In this document: one piece after another, positions 1 to 9,236 of the stretch | Position numbering within the stretch: the first letter of the stretch is position 1 | Layout: every line of letters begins with the position of its first letter | Source of the DNA: Burkholderiales bacterium | GTDB lineage: Bacteria > Pseudomonadota > Gammaproteobacteria > Burkholderiales > Burkholderiaceae_C | Direction: 5' to 3' | Length of the DNA: 33,363 bases | Assembly (NCBI GenBank): GCA_025352345.1 | Contig: JANXTP010000090.1 | Coordinates: 1-33,363, forward strand | Made by a program: the position numbers and the translations under genes | Notes under the pieces: model-generated | Told to the model about the DNA's origin: nothing | Databases searched by the model: none | Seen by the model: the letters and a program-made list of their open reading frames with translations, nothing else

Positions 1-493
1 TGCGCGAGCGCATGTGCTCGATGTCCGGCATCCAGCCTGAGGATTCGTCGCAGCGGTAGTGCACCGGCGTGCCGCCCGACAGGCCGGCGACGGCCGTGTA
101 GAGCGGGTAGTCGGGCGACGGGATCAGCACCTCGTCGCCGTCGTTGAGCAGGGCGTTCATGCCCATCGCGATCAGCTCGGAGGCACCGTTGCCGAGGTAC
201 ACGTCGTCGATCGTCACGCCGGCGACGTTCTTCTGCTGCGTGTAGTGAACGACCGCCTTGCGCGGTGCGAACAGGCCCTTGCTGTCGGTGTAGCCGGCGC
301 TGTTCGGCAGGTTGCGGATCATGTCCTGCACGATCTCGTCGGGCGGCTCCAGCCCGAACACCGCGAGATTGCCGATGTTCAGCTTGATGATCTTCTGCCC
401 TTCTTCCTCCATCTGCCGGGCCTTGTCGAGCACCGGACCACGGATGTCGTAGCAGACGTTGGCGAGCTTGCTTGACTTGGCAACAGCTTTCAA
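1..493 (-). CDS. alaA: Alanine-synthesizing aminotransferase, AlaA/YfbQ-like PLP-dependent (partial, runs off window start)
   Basis: Reverse-strand translation reads LKAVAKSSKLANVCYDIRGPVLDKARQMEEEGQKIIKLNIGNLAVFGLEPPDEIVQDMIRNLPNSAGYTDSKGLFAPRKAVVHYTQQKNVAGVTIDDVYLGNGASELIAMGMNALLNDGDEVLIPSPDYPLYTAVAGLSGGTPVHYRCDESSGWMPDIEHMRS, typical of AlaA. Start is probably TTG at 493. Confidence 0.88.
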   Translation of the reverse strand, partial: MKAVAKSSKLANVCYDIRGPVLDKARQMEEEGQKIIKLNIGNLAVFGLEPPDEIVQDMIRNLPNSAGYTDSKGLFAPRKAVVHYTQQKNVAGVTIDDVYLGNGASELIAMGMNALLNDGDEVLIPSPDYPLYTAVAGLSGGTPVHYRCDESSGWMPDIEHMRSR

Positions 494-566
494 AGCGGGG
501 CTCCAGCACCGCGCCGACAGGGCGCGAAGCCTACAATTTTAGGCTCAGTGATCAACCGAGGTCGCC

Positions 567-941
567 TTGAAACTGCACGCCGAACGGATCGAAGGAACCA
601 ACGCCATTGCACGCCACGGGCCCGACGGCGTGCTGGTCAACGGCGTGCAGCACACCTGCAGCGTGGTGGTGCCGTGGACGGGGCTGGTCACTGCCTGGCC
701 CGTGACCCGTTTCGAGAACCTGGCCGCTGACCATTTCAAAGCGCTGGCCGAGCACGCACCCGAGCTGGTGATCTTCGGCAGCGGCGCACGATTGCGCTTT
801 CCGCCGGCTGGCCTGCTGCGGCCGCTGATCGAGCGGCGTATCGGCGTCGAGACCATGGACACCGCCGCCGCCTGCCGCACCTACAACGTGCTGTTGTCCG
901 AAGGCCGCACGGTGGTGGCAGCGCTGCTGTTCGAGCACTGA
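567..941 (+). CDS. Mth938-like domain (DUF498) protein
   Basis: 124 aa ORF with TxWPV..F..L and 'ELVIFGSGARLRFPP..L...L..RRIGVETMDTAAACRTYNVLLSEGRTVVAALL', the Mth938-like family pattern. Confidence 0.88.
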   Translation: MKLHAERIEGTNAIARHGPDGVLVNGVQHTCSVVVPWTGLVTAWPVTRFENLAADHFKALAEHAPELVIFGSGARLRFPPAGLLRPLIERRIGVETMDTAAACRTYNVLLSEGRTVVAALLFEH

Positions 942-996
942 GCCCCTCGCAGAGACCGCACACACCGGTCACCGCCGTCCAGACACGACCCACCCC

Positions 997-1002
997 TATA
1001 AT
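997..1002 (+). promoter_or_regulatory. Candidate sigma70 -10 element (TATAAT) for bcp
   Basis: CCCTATAATTG about 45 bp upstream of the bcp start; no clear -35 seen. Confidence 0.45.
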
Positions 1003-1044
1003 TGAAAGCTACGCGCAGCGACAGCGCAACACTCCACCTTTCCC

Positions 1045-1521
1045 ATGACGCCAGCCCTCAACAAACCCCTCCCGGACTTTGAAGCGCTCGCCACCAGCGG
1101 AGTGAAATTCACCCCGCAGGCTTACGCCGGACGGACCGTGGTGTTGTACTTCTATCCTAAAGACAACACACCGGGCTGCACCACTGAAGCGATGCAGTTC
1201 CGTGATTTCCACAAGGAATTCATCGCCGCCGACGCGGTGGTGTTCGGTGTGTCGCGCGACAACATGGCCTCGCACGAGAAGTTCAAGCAGAACCTCGAAC
1301 TGCCGTTCGACCTGATCGCCGACACCGAAGAAAAGCTGTGCCACATGTTCGGTGTGGTCAAGAACAAGATCATGTACGGCAAGAAGGTCAAGGGCATCGA
1401 GCGCAGCACCTTCCTGATCGACGGCGCCGGTGTGTTACGTGGCGAGTGGCGCGGCCTGAAGGTCGCCGGCCACGTCGAGGAAGTGCTGGCCGCCGCGCAG
1501 GCCCTGAAAGAGCAAGTCTGA
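1045..1521 (+). CDS. bcp: Thioredoxin-dependent peroxiredoxin (Bcp/PrxQ type)
   Basis: 'VVLYFYPKDNTPGCTTEAMQFRDFHKEF' peroxidatic-Cys motif and 'FGVSRDNMASHEKF', 158 aa. Confidence 0.95.
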   Translation: MTPALNKPLPDFEALATSGVKFTPQAYAGRTVVLYFYPKDNTPGCTTEAMQFRDFHKEFIAADAVVFGVSRDNMASHEKFKQNLELPFDLIADTEEKLCHMFGVVKNKIMYGKKVKGIERSTFLIDGAGVLRGEWRGLKVAGHVEEVLAAAQALKEQV

Positions 1522-1540
1522 TCTGCCATTCATTCCCACG

Positions 1541-1571
1541 AAAAGCCGCACACACCCTGTGCGGCTTTTTT
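1541..1571 (+). terminator. Rho-independent terminator downstream of bcp
   Basis: AAAA-GCCGCACA-CACCC-TGTGCGGC-TTTTTT: perfect 8-bp stem, 5-nt loop, T6 tract, A4 on the other side. Confidence 0.9.
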
Positions 1572-1614
1572 GTTTTCCGATACGCTGTCATGTAACTTCA
1601 TTCGTCGCTGCCCC

Positions 1615-3279
1615 ATGCCACTGCCCAAGCCGCCTGCCAAACGTGCCTCCTTGTTGTCTGCTACCGATTTCGAGTCCCAGGCTGCCGCCAAACCGACGAA
1701 GCGTTCCACGCGCACCAGCGCAGACGCCGAGCTCGCAGCGCCTGCCGAGTTGAACCTGTACGACCCAGCTGCGCTGGCGCCGACGCGCGCATCGAGCCCG
1801 GCGCCCGTGGCTGCAGCAGTCAAACGGCAGGAACCCAGGCCACGCCCCGCGAAGCCGCGTGGCACTGGCCCCGCCAAGCTGTTCGTGCTCGACACCAACG
1901 TGCTGATGCACGACCCGATGAGCCTGTTCCGCTTCGACGAGCACGACGTCTACCTGCCGATGATCACGCTCGAAGAGCTCGACGATCACAAGAAGGGCAT
2001 GACCGAGGTCGCTCGCAATGCACGCCAGGTCAGCCGCGACCTTGACGCGCTGGCGGCGAACATGAGCGCACGCAAGAGCCAGAGCTCGATGGACGGCCTG
2101 GGTGAAGGCCTGCCACTGGCGCACACCGGCCACCGCGAGGCCGCGGGCAAGCTGTTCTTCCAGACCAATCTGGTCAATGTGACGCTGCCGGCCGGCCTGC
2201 CACAGGGCAAGGCCGACAACCAGATCCTGGGCGTGGTGCAGGCCTTGCGCGACCAGCAACCCGGACGCGAGGTGGTGCTGGTGTCGAAGGACATCAACAT
2301 GCGCATCAAGGCGCGCGCCCTGGGCCTGCCGGCGGAAGACTATTTCAACGACAAGACGCTGGAAGACGGTGACCTGCTCTACACCGGCGTGCTGCAGCTG
2401 CCTCCTGATTTTTGGGACCGCCATGGCAAGACGATGGAAAGCTGGAACCAGGGCGGATTCACGTTTTACCGCATCAGCGGGCCGCTGGTGCCCACGCTGC
2501 TCATCAACCAGTTTGTTTACCTTGAAGCACCGGGCGCAGCGCCGTTGCACGCCAAGGTGACCGAGATCACCGGCAAGACCGCCGTGTTGCGCACGCTGCG
2601 CGAATACACCCACACCAAGAACGCGGTGTGGGGCGTGACCGCGCGCAACCGCGAGCAGAACTTCGCGCTGAACCTGCTGATGGATCCGGACTGCGACTTC
2701 ATCACGCTCACCGGCACGGCAGGCACCGGCAAGACGCTGATGACACTGGCTGCCGGTCTCTCCCAGGTGATGGACGACCGCCGCTACACCGAGATCATCG
2801 TCACCCGGGTGACGGTGCCGGTGGGTGAAGATATCGGCTTCCTGCCCGGTACCGAGGAGGAGAAGATGAGCCCGTGGATGGGCGCCCTCGACGACAACCT
2901 CGAAGTGCTGGCGAAGACCGACGGCGGCGCCGGCGAATGGGGCCGCGCGGCCACCAACGACCTGGTGCGCAGCAAGATCAAGATCAAGAGCCTGAACTTC
3001 ATGCGCGGCCGCACCTTCCTGAACAAGTTTGTGCTGATCGATGAGGCGCAAAACCTCACACCCAAGCAAATGAAAACGCTGATCACCCGCGCCGGTCCGG
3101 GCACCAAGATCGTCTGCCTGGGCAACCTGGCGCAGATCGACACGCCCTACCTGACCGAAGGCAGCTCGGGCCTCACCTACGCGGTCGACCGCTTCAAGGG
3201 CTGGCCGCACAGCGGCCACGTGACACTGGCGCGCGGCGAGCGGTCACGGCTGGCGGACTTCGCCAGCGAGGTGCTCTGA
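1615..3279 (+). CDS. PhoH family ATPase with N-terminal PIN domain (PhoH2/YlaK type)
   Basis: PIN signature 'KLFVLDTNVLMHDPMSLFRFDEHDVYLPMITLEELD' followed by PhoH Walker A 'LTGTAGTGKT' and Walker B 'KFVLIDEAQNLTPKQMKTLITRAGPGTKIVCLGNLAQID'. The ORF opens at 1570; the ATG at 1615 (MPLPKPPAKRAS) is the likelier start. Confidence 0.93.
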   Translation: MPLPKPPAKRASLLSATDFESQAAAKPTKRSTRTSADAELAAPAELNLYDPAALAPTRASSPAPVAAAVKRQEPRPRPAKPRGTGPAKLFVLDTNVLMHDPMSLFRFDEHDVYLPMITLEELDDHKKGMTEVARNARQVSRDLDALAANMSARKSQSSMDGLGEGLPLAHTGHREAAGKLFFQTNLVNVTLPAGLPQGKADNQILGVVQALRDQQPGREVVLVSKDINMRIKARALGLPAEDYFNDKTLEDGDLLYTGVLQLPPDFWDRHGKTMESWNQGGFTFYRISGPLVPTLLINQFVYLEAPGAAPLHAKVTEITGKTAVLRTLREYTHTKNAVWGVTARNREQNFALNLLMDPDCDFITLTGTAGTGKTLMTLAAGLSQVMDDRRYTEIIVTRVTVPVGEDIGFLPGTEEEKMSPWMGALDDNLEVLAKTDGGAGEWGRAATNDLVRSKIKIKSLNFMRGRTFLNKFVLIDEAQNLTPKQMKTLITRAGPGTKIVCLGNLAQIDTPYLTEGSSGLTYAVDRFKGWPHSGHVTLARGERSRLADFASEVL

Positions 3280-3303
3280 CCCCGCGCGGAACCACCCACG
3301 CGG

Positions 3304-4188
3304 TCACAGCGCGGCGTCGTGCAAGCGCCAGTAGCTCGCGAAGCGCGGCACGCCAGAAGGCGTCATGCCGCGGTGGGTGTAGCTGATCCAGCTGCCCACC
3401 GGCGGCGGGTCGCGGCGCTCGGCATCAGTGAAACCGGTGCCGATGCGGAATTCGATGCCGCTGGCGCTGCGCACCCGCAAGGCGCCCATCAGATCGGCCA
3501 GGCGGCCATGGCCCGGCTCGTGGGCCAGCACCTGCGCTTCGGCATCCTGCAAGGGCTTGAGCTTCCACAGCGCGCTGCTGCGTCCGGGCGACCAAAGCGC
3601 ATCGGCACGGTGCAGCACCAGGCCTTCGCCACCGCCGCGGACCACGCTGTCGAGCCGCTGCTGCAAGGCGGCGCGATCGGGCAATTGGGTTTGTTCGACG
3701 GCCGCCCAGACCGTAGCCCGCGAGGCCGCAGCCAGCGCGGCGATGCGTGCGGCGCGTGTGGCGAAATCGCCCGGCGCACCTGGCAGATCGAACACCATCA
3801 GCCGCAGTGCGCGCCAGCCGGCGTCATCCGGCGTGACCCTGCGAACCGTGCCGGACACGAGGTCGAAACGCTCGCGCCCGCCCCACAGTTCGCCGTCCAG
3901 CGCGACCGGTGGCAAGGCCTCGGTGAACCAGGCAGGCGCAGGGACCGGTCGACCACTGCGAAAGCGCAGCCAACCACTATCCCAGATGGCCCGCACACCA
4001 TCGAGTTTTTCGCTGACGAGGTGGCCGCGAGGGTCAATGTCGGGTCGCGCTTCGGACAGCAGCGCAATGGAGGGCGCGCCCAGTGCCTCGTCGGCGCGAG
4101 GCTTGGCGTTGGAACGCGCTACCGGCCACGCCGCGGCCACAGCGGCAAGTGCATGGCGGCGCGAGCAAGGGATGTCGAACAAGGTCAT
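3304..4188 (-). CDS. Exported ATP-dependent DNA ligase (LigE-like, minimal)
   Basis: Nucleotidyltransferase motif I 'SEKLDGVRAIWD', 'VALDGELWGGRERFDLVSGTVR', 'GEGLVLHRADALW', 'LWKLKPLQDAEAQVLAHEPGHGRLADLMGALRV'. N-terminal SRRHALAAVAAAWPVARS looks like a signal peptide. Confidence 0.88.
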   Translation of the reverse strand: MTLFDIPCSRRHALAAVAAAWPVARSNAKPRADEALGAPSIALLSEARPDIDPRGHLVSEKLDGVRAIWDSGWLRFRSGRPVPAPAWFTEALPPVALDGELWGGRERFDLVSGTVRRVTPDDAGWRALRLMVFDLPGAPGDFATRAARIAALAAASRATVWAAVEQTQLPDRAALQQRLDSVVRGGGEGLVLHRADALWSPGRSSALWKLKPLQDAEAQVLAHEPGHGRLADLMGALRVRSASGIEFRIGTGFTDAERRDPPPVGSWISYTHRGMTPSGVPRFASYWRLHDAAL

Positions 4189-4308
4189 GGCATCGGCTCC
4201 ATCGTTGCGGAGCCGCCAGTCTGTTCATTGCACAGCGCTTCGCCCATCCCCCCGAGCGCGGACAGCCGTTCGGGGGACAACGACGGTGGAGCGCCCGGGC
4301 GCAGCCGG

Positions 4309-6204
4309 TCAGGACACCAGCGTGTCCTTGATCTGCTGCAGCGAGGTCGGATCGTCGATTGTCGTCAGATCGCCCGGATCCCGGTGTTCACACACGGCTT
4401 GAATCGCGCGGCGCAGCAGCTTGCCGGAGCGGGTCTTCGGCAGCGCGCTGACGAAGCGCACCCCGGCCGGCCGGGCCAGCGCGCCGAGCTGGGCGCCGAC
4501 CACCTTCATCACCTCGGCTTCCAACGTCGCTGCATCGGCTGCGGTCGCGGCCCTCGATGAATCCCTCAGCACGACGAACGCCATCGCCACCTGCCCCTTC
4601 AGCGCATCGGCGACTCCCACCACTGCGACCTCGGCCACCGCGGCATGGCTGGAAATGCTTTCCTCGATCTCGCGCGTGCCGAGCCGGTGGCCGGCGACGT
4701 TGATCACGTCATCGGTGCGACCGAGGATGAAGTAATAGCCGTCGGCATCGCGCAGCCCCCAGTCGAAGGTGCTGTAGACCAGCTTGCCGGGCGCGCCGCT
4801 CCAGTAGGTCTTGACGAAGCGCTCGTCGTCGCGCCAGACGGTCTGCATGCAGCCCGGCGGCAGCGGCCCGTCGATGACCAGCACGCCCTTCTGGTTAGGT
4901 TCGGTCAGCTCCAGGCCGGTCAACTCGTCCCTCACCTTGACGGCATAGCCGTACATCGCGAAGCCCGGGCTGCCCAGCTTCGCCGGCGCGGGTTCGACGC
5001 CGTGGGCGATGGTGAGGATCGGCCAGCCGGTTTCGGTCTGCCAGTAGTTGTCGATGACGGGTTTGCCCAGCGCTTGTGAAATCCACGCCGCGGTGGGCTC
5101 GTCGAGCGGCTCACCCGCCAGGAACAGCGCGCGCAGCGACGACAGGTCGTATTGCGACAGGTATTTCGGGTCAGCTTTCTTCAGAACCCGGATCGCGGTC
5201 GGCGAGCTGAACATCACCGACACGCGGTACTTCTCGACCAGGCTCCACCAGATGCCAGCATCCGGCCGCGTCGGCAGGCCCTCGTACAAGATGGTGGCCA
5301 TGCCATTGATCAACGGCGCGTAGACGATGTAGCTGTGGCCGACCACCCAGCCGATGTCGCTGCCAGAGAAGAAGGTCTCACCCGGGTGGGCGCAGTAGAT
5401 GTGCTTCATGCTGGCGGCCATGGCCACCGCGTAGCCCCCGGTGTCGCGCTGCACGCCCTTGGGCTTTCCGGTGGTGCCGCTGGTGTACAGCGTGTAGCTC
5501 GGGTGCGTGGACTCGACCCAGGTACAGGGGACGACCGCCGCGATGTGCTGCTCGCGCAGCGCTTCGTAGGACACATCACGCCCGGCAACGAGTTCCATCG
5601 GGCTCAGCCCGCGATCGATCAGCAGCACTTTCTGCGGCTTGTGTGACGCCAGCCGGATCGCTTCGTCGAGCAGCGGTTTGTAGGGCAGCACCTTGCCCGA
5701 GCGGCTGCCCGCGTCGGCGCTGATGATCACGGTGGGCTGCGCATCGTCGATGCGGCTCGCCAGGCTGCCGCTGGCAAAGCCGCCGAACACCACCGAATGG
5801 ATGGCACCGATGCGCACGCAGGCCAGCATCGCGAACACCGCCTGCGCCACCATCGGCATGTAGATCAGCACCCTGTCCCCCTGCTGCACGCCCAGCGACA
5901 GCAGGATCGCCGCCATCCGCTGCACCTCGGCATGCAGTTCGCGGTAGTTGTAGGTTCGCTCGGCGTCGGTTTCGGTCGACACGCAGATCAGCGCCGCCTG
6001 GTCGCCGCGCTCAGCCAGATGGCGATCGACCGCGTTGTGGCACAGGTTGGTCCGACCGCCGACGAACCAGCGGGCAAATGGCGGATTGCTGTGGTCACAG
6101 ACCTGATCGAACGGTCGGTGCCAGTCGATCAGCGCGGCCTGCTCGGCCCAGAAAGCGTCGCGGTCGGTCAGCGAGCGCTGGTGGAAGTCGGCATAGCGGG
6201 TCAT
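4309..6204 (-). CDS. prpE: Propionate--CoA ligase (acetyl-CoA synthetase family)
   Basis: 631 aa; 'YTSGTTGKPKGVQRDTGGYAVAM', 'GWPILTI', 'YYFILGRTDDVINVAGHRLGTREIEESI', 'PKTRSGKLLRR'. PrpE-type N-terminus 'RYADFHQRSLTDRDAFWAEQAALIDWHRPFDQV'. Confidence 0.93.
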   Translation of the reverse strand: MTRYADFHQRSLTDRDAFWAEQAALIDWHRPFDQVCDHSNPPFARWFVGGRTNLCHNAVDRHLAERGDQAALICVSTETDAERTYNYRELHAEVQRMAAILLSLGVQQGDRVLIYMPMVAQAVFAMLACVRIGAIHSVVFGGFASGSLASRIDDAQPTVIISADAGSRSGKVLPYKPLLDEAIRLASHKPQKVLLIDRGLSPMELVAGRDVSYEALREQHIAAVVPCTWVESTHPSYTLYTSGTTGKPKGVQRDTGGYAVAMAASMKHIYCAHPGETFFSGSDIGWVVGHSYIVYAPLINGMATILYEGLPTRPDAGIWWSLVEKYRVSVMFSSPTAIRVLKKADPKYLSQYDLSSLRALFLAGEPLDEPTAAWISQALGKPVIDNYWQTETGWPILTIAHGVEPAPAKLGSPGFAMYGYAVKVRDELTGLELTEPNQKGVLVIDGPLPPGCMQTVWRDDERFVKTYWSGAPGKLVYSTFDWGLRDADGYYFILGRTDDVINVAGHRLGTREIEESISSHAAVAEVAVVGVADALKGQVAMAFVVLRDSSRAATAADAATLEAEVMKVVGAQLGALARPAGVRFVSALPKTRSGKLLRRAIQAVCEHRDPGDLTTIDDPTSLQQIKDTLVS

Positions 6205-6259
6205 GTGTGTCTCCAGTGGTTCGGGCCCGGCTCTGCGGCCGGTCTCACGGCGATCGATC

Positions 6260-7240
6260 TCAGGCGATGTTGACGACCAACCGGCCTCGCACCTTGCCGT
6301 CGATCAAGTCGGTCGCACGCGCCACGCAATCGTCGAGCGTGATGTCTTCGGCCATCGCTTCCAGCAGGCTCAGGTCGATGTCGCGCGCCAGCCGCGCCCA
6401 GGCTTGCTCGCGCAGCGCGAGCGGAACGATGACGCTTTCAACGCCCACCAGCGTCACGCCGCGCAGGATGAACGGCATCACCGTGGCCGGCAGGTCTGCG
6501 CCCTGTGCCAGCCCGCAGGCAGCAACCACGCCGTTGTAGCGCGTCTGCGCCAGCGCATTGGCCAGCGTGTGGCTGCCGACCGCATCGACCACCGCCGCCC
6601 AGCGCTCTTTCTGCAACGGCTTGCCGGGCGACGACAGCTCGGCGCGGTCGATCACCGTGGTGGCTCCCAACTTCTTCAGGTAATCGGCCCCGGCCGCCTT
6701 GCCGGTGGCCGCGACCACGGTGTGGCCCGCCTTCGCCAGCAGCATGGTCGCGACACTGCCGACGCCGCCAGTGGCGCCCGTCACCAGCACCTCGCCATCG
6801 CCGGGCTTCACGCCATGGCGTTCGAGCGCCAGCACGCACAGCATCGCGGTGTAGCCGGCGGTGCCGAGCGCCATCGCCTGGCGAGTCGTGAAGGCTTCGG
6901 GCAGCTTCACCAACCAGTCGCCCTTCAGCCGCGCCCGCGCGGCCAGGCAGCCCCAGCGCGTTTCACCCAATCCCCAGCCGTTGTGGATGAAGCGGTCGCC
7001 CGGCTTCCATTTCGGATGGCTGCTTTCCAGCACCGTGCCAGCGCCGTCGATGCCGGCGATCATCGGCCAGCTGCGCACCACCGGCCCGCGTTGGGTGATC
7101 GCGAGGCCGTCCTTGTAGTTCAACGTCGAGTGAGAGATGGCCGCCAGCACATCGCCCTCGGGCAATTGGGCCTCATCGACCGGCTTCACCGAAGCGATGA
7201 ATCCGGCGTCGGACTTTTCAAGCAGCAGCGCTTTGAACAT
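6260..7240 (-). CDS. acuI: AcuI/YhdH-type NADPH-dependent acrylyl-CoA reductase (MDR superfamily)
   Basis: 'MFKALLLEKSDAGFIASVKPVDEAQLPEGDVLAAISHSTLNYKDGLAITQRGPVVRSWPMIAGIDGAGTV' and 'LVTGATGGVGSVATMLLAKAGHTVVAATGK'. The upstream ORF extension (to 7417) lacks homology-like sequence; start at 7240 or 7246. Confidence 0.9.
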   Translation of the reverse strand: MFKALLLEKSDAGFIASVKPVDEAQLPEGDVLAAISHSTLNYKDGLAITQRGPVVRSWPMIAGIDGAGTVLESSHPKWKPGDRFIHNGWGLGETRWGCLAARARLKGDWLVKLPEAFTTRQAMALGTAGYTAMLCVLALERHGVKPGDGEVLVTGATGGVGSVATMLLAKAGHTVVAATGKAAGADYLKKLGATTVIDRAELSSPGKPLQKERWAAVVDAVGSHTLANALAQTRYNGVVAACGLAQGADLPATVMPFILRGVTLVGVESVIVPLALREQAWARLARDIDLSLLEAMAEDITLDDCVARATDLIDGKVRGRLVVNIA

Positions 7241-7378
7241 GAGCATTCCTTGTGGTTCCTGGTCATCCCCCGGGGGGGTGTAAGCATCGCGCAGATGGCT
7301 GTCTGGCGTCTGACAGGGCCCCACCGCCCGAACGAATCGCATTTGACGCCCTCCGGGGCCTCGCCTATCCTGCGCCGC

Positions 7379-8041
7379 ATGCCGAAAACCCCCACCGCCT
7401 GCGCGCAGCCCCCACACCGTGTGCGGGTTTGGTGCCGGGGGACGGCGGTGATCGGCCTGGTCACAGCCGCAGTCTGCTGGCAGCCGCTGGCGGTGGCCGC
7501 CCCCGCCGAGGGCCCGCCCGATGCAGTGACACGCTTGCTAATCGACCGTGGCCTGCTGGCTGCCGACACGACCAGCGTCGCGCCCACGCTGGCGCAGAAG
7601 CTACGCGACGGCGCCTCCGACATGGTGCTGACCGCGATGAACTTCCTCGGTGTGCCCTACCGGCGCGGCGGAACGACCGAGGCCACCGGCTTCGATTGCA
7701 GCGGCTTCACCCGCCACATATTCGAGATGAGCCTGGGCCTGGTGCTGCCGCGCCGCGCCAACGAGCAGGCGAACGCGGCAGGGCTGACGAAGGTCGGACG
7801 TGACGAGTTGCGCCCTGGCGACCTGGTGTTTTTCAACACGATGCGGCGCGCCTTCTCGCATGTGGGCATCTACGTTGGCGACGGCAAGTTCATCCATTCG
7901 CCAGCCGCCGGCGGCGCGGTGCGTGTCGATGACATGCGCTACGCCTACTGGAGCCAGCGCTTCAACGGCGCCCGACGCGCCGGGCCCGCGATCGAGCTGG
8001 TGCCCCAGGCCGCGGCGCAAACCGGAGCCGGCGCTCGCTGA
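7379..8041 (+). CDS. Exported NlpC/P60 family C40 peptidase (cell wall hydrolase)
   Basis: Signal-peptide-like N-terminus, then 'MNFLGVPYRRGGTTEATGFDCSGFTRHIFE', 'LRPGDLVFFNT', 'FSHVGIYVGDGKFIHSPA'. The 5' part of the 6203..8041 ORF is antisense to acuI and rejected. Confidence 0.93.
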   Translation: MPKTPTACAQPPHRVRVWCRGTAVIGLVTAAVCWQPLAVAAPAEGPPDAVTRLLIDRGLLAADTTSVAPTLAQKLRDGASDMVLTAMNFLGVPYRRGGTTEATGFDCSGFTRHIFEMSLGLVLPRRANEQANAAGLTKVGRDELRPGDLVFFNTMRRAFSHVGIYVGDGKFIHSPAAGGAVRVDDMRYAYWSQRFNGARRAGPAIELVPQAAAQTGAGAR

Positions 8042-8101
8042 ATCACCCGCGCCGCTGACCGCAAAGGCCGCGGCCCGCAGCCCTGCGTTCACAATTCGGC
8101 A

Positions 8102-9229
8102 ATGGTTGAGAAAGTGATTCCGTTGGCCGATCACCGCTATGCGTCGGCCGTGCCGATCATCCCGGCGGATCTCACTGCGCCGATCGGATCGCTGCGCGAC
8201 CAGCTCGCCCGCCCGCTGCGCGACCTGCGCATCTCGGTCACCGACCGCTGCAACTTCCGCTGCAGTTACTGCATGCCGAAAGCGGTGTTCGACCCGCGCT
8301 ACGACTTCCTGCCGCACAGCTCGCTGCTGAGCTTCGAGGAGATCACCCGGCTGGCACGGCTGTTCGTGGCGCACGGCGTGCACAAGATCCGGCTGACCGG
8401 CGGCGAGCCGCTGCTGCGCAAGGGCCTCGACCAATTGGTGCACCGGCTGAGCGAACTGCGCACACCCGAGGGCCAAGCGGTCGATCTGACGCTGACCACC
8501 AACGCCTCGCTGCTGGCGAAGAAGGCGCAGGCCTTGCGCGATGCGGGCCTGCAGCGCATCACCATCAGCCTCGATGCGCTCGACGACGCGGTGTTCCGGC
8601 GCATGAACGACATGGACTTTCCAGTCGCCGAGGTGCTCAAAGGCATCGAGGCCGCCGAGCGCGCGGGTCTCGGGCCGATCAAGGTCAACATGGTGGTCAA
8701 GCGCGGCACCAACGACCACGAGATCCTGCCGATGGCGGCGCACTTCCGGCGCACGAAGGTGGTGCTGCGCTTCATCGAGTACATGGACGTGGGCGCCACC
8801 AACGGCTGGCGCATGGACGAGGTGCTGCCGTCGGCCGAGATGATCGCGCGGATCAACGCGGCGTATCCGCTGGAAGCACTTCAGGCGAACGACAGCGGCG
8901 AGACCGCGCAGCGTTGGCGATACCGGGACGGTGCAGGCGAGATCGGCGTGATATCAAGCGTCACGCAAGCCTTCTGCCGCGACTGCAACCGCGCGCGGCT
9001 GTCCACCGAAGGCAAGCTGTTCCTGTGCCTGTTCGCCACCCACGGCCACGACCTGCGCGCGCTGCTGCGCGGTGGGGCAGGTGATTTGGAGATCGCCAGC
9101 GCGATCGGCTTGGTGTGGCAGCAGCGCGGGGACCGGTATTCGGAGTTGCGGGCCGCAGGCAATGACACCGCAACTGGCGCCGATGGCTCTGGGCCGCGTC
9201 GCGTCGAGATGCATTACATCGGCGGGTAG
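8102..9229 (+). CDS. moaA: GTP 3',8-cyclase MoaA (radical SAM)
   Basis: Radical SAM 'CNFRCSYC', '[15 protein letters not shown]', C-terminal 4Fe-4S ligands '[20 protein letters not shown]', and C-terminal GG (MHYIGG). Confidence 0.97.
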   Translation: MVEKVIPLADHRYASAVPIIPADLTAPIGSLRDQLARPLRDLRISVTDRCNFRCSYCMPKAVFDPRYDFLPHSSLLSFEEITRLARLFVAHGVHKIRLTGGEPLLRKGLDQLVHRLSELRTPEGQAVDLTLTTNASLLAKKAQALRDAGLQRITISLDALDDAVFRRMNDMDFPVAEVLKGIEAAERAGLGPIKVNMVVKRGTNDHEILPMAAHFRRTKVVLRFIEYMDVGATNGWRMDEVLPSAEMIARINAAYPLEALQANDSGETAQRWRYRDGAGEIGVISSVTQAFCRDCNRARLSTEGKLFLCLFATHGHDLRALLRGGAGDLEIASAIGLVWQQRGDRYSELRAAGNDTATGADGSGPRRVEMHYIGG

Positions 9230-9236
9230 GCCCCTC

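Noticed and set aside
529-544. GCCTA-N6-TAGGC inverted repeat between alaA and the Mth938-like gene as an operator
   Set aside because: Only 5-bp arms, overlapping a probable TACAAT -10; could easily be chance.
1588-3219. 543-aa minus-strand ORF opposite phoH
   Set aside because: Mirror of a clear PIN-PhoH gene; composition (H/Q/R/V-rich, no family motifs) is typical antisense translation in high-GC DNA.
3319-4560. 413-aa plus-strand ORF opposite the ligase and prpE
   Set aside because: Antisense to two recognisable genes; R/Q/H/G-rich with no motifs.
6203-7378. N-terminal ~390 residues of the 612-aa plus-strand ORF
   Set aside because: Antisense to acuI; only the C-terminal 220 aa (NlpC/P60) look like real protein with a signal peptide.
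7601-8743. 380-aa minus-strand ORF
   Set aside because: Antisense to NlpC/P60 and moaA; low-quality composition.
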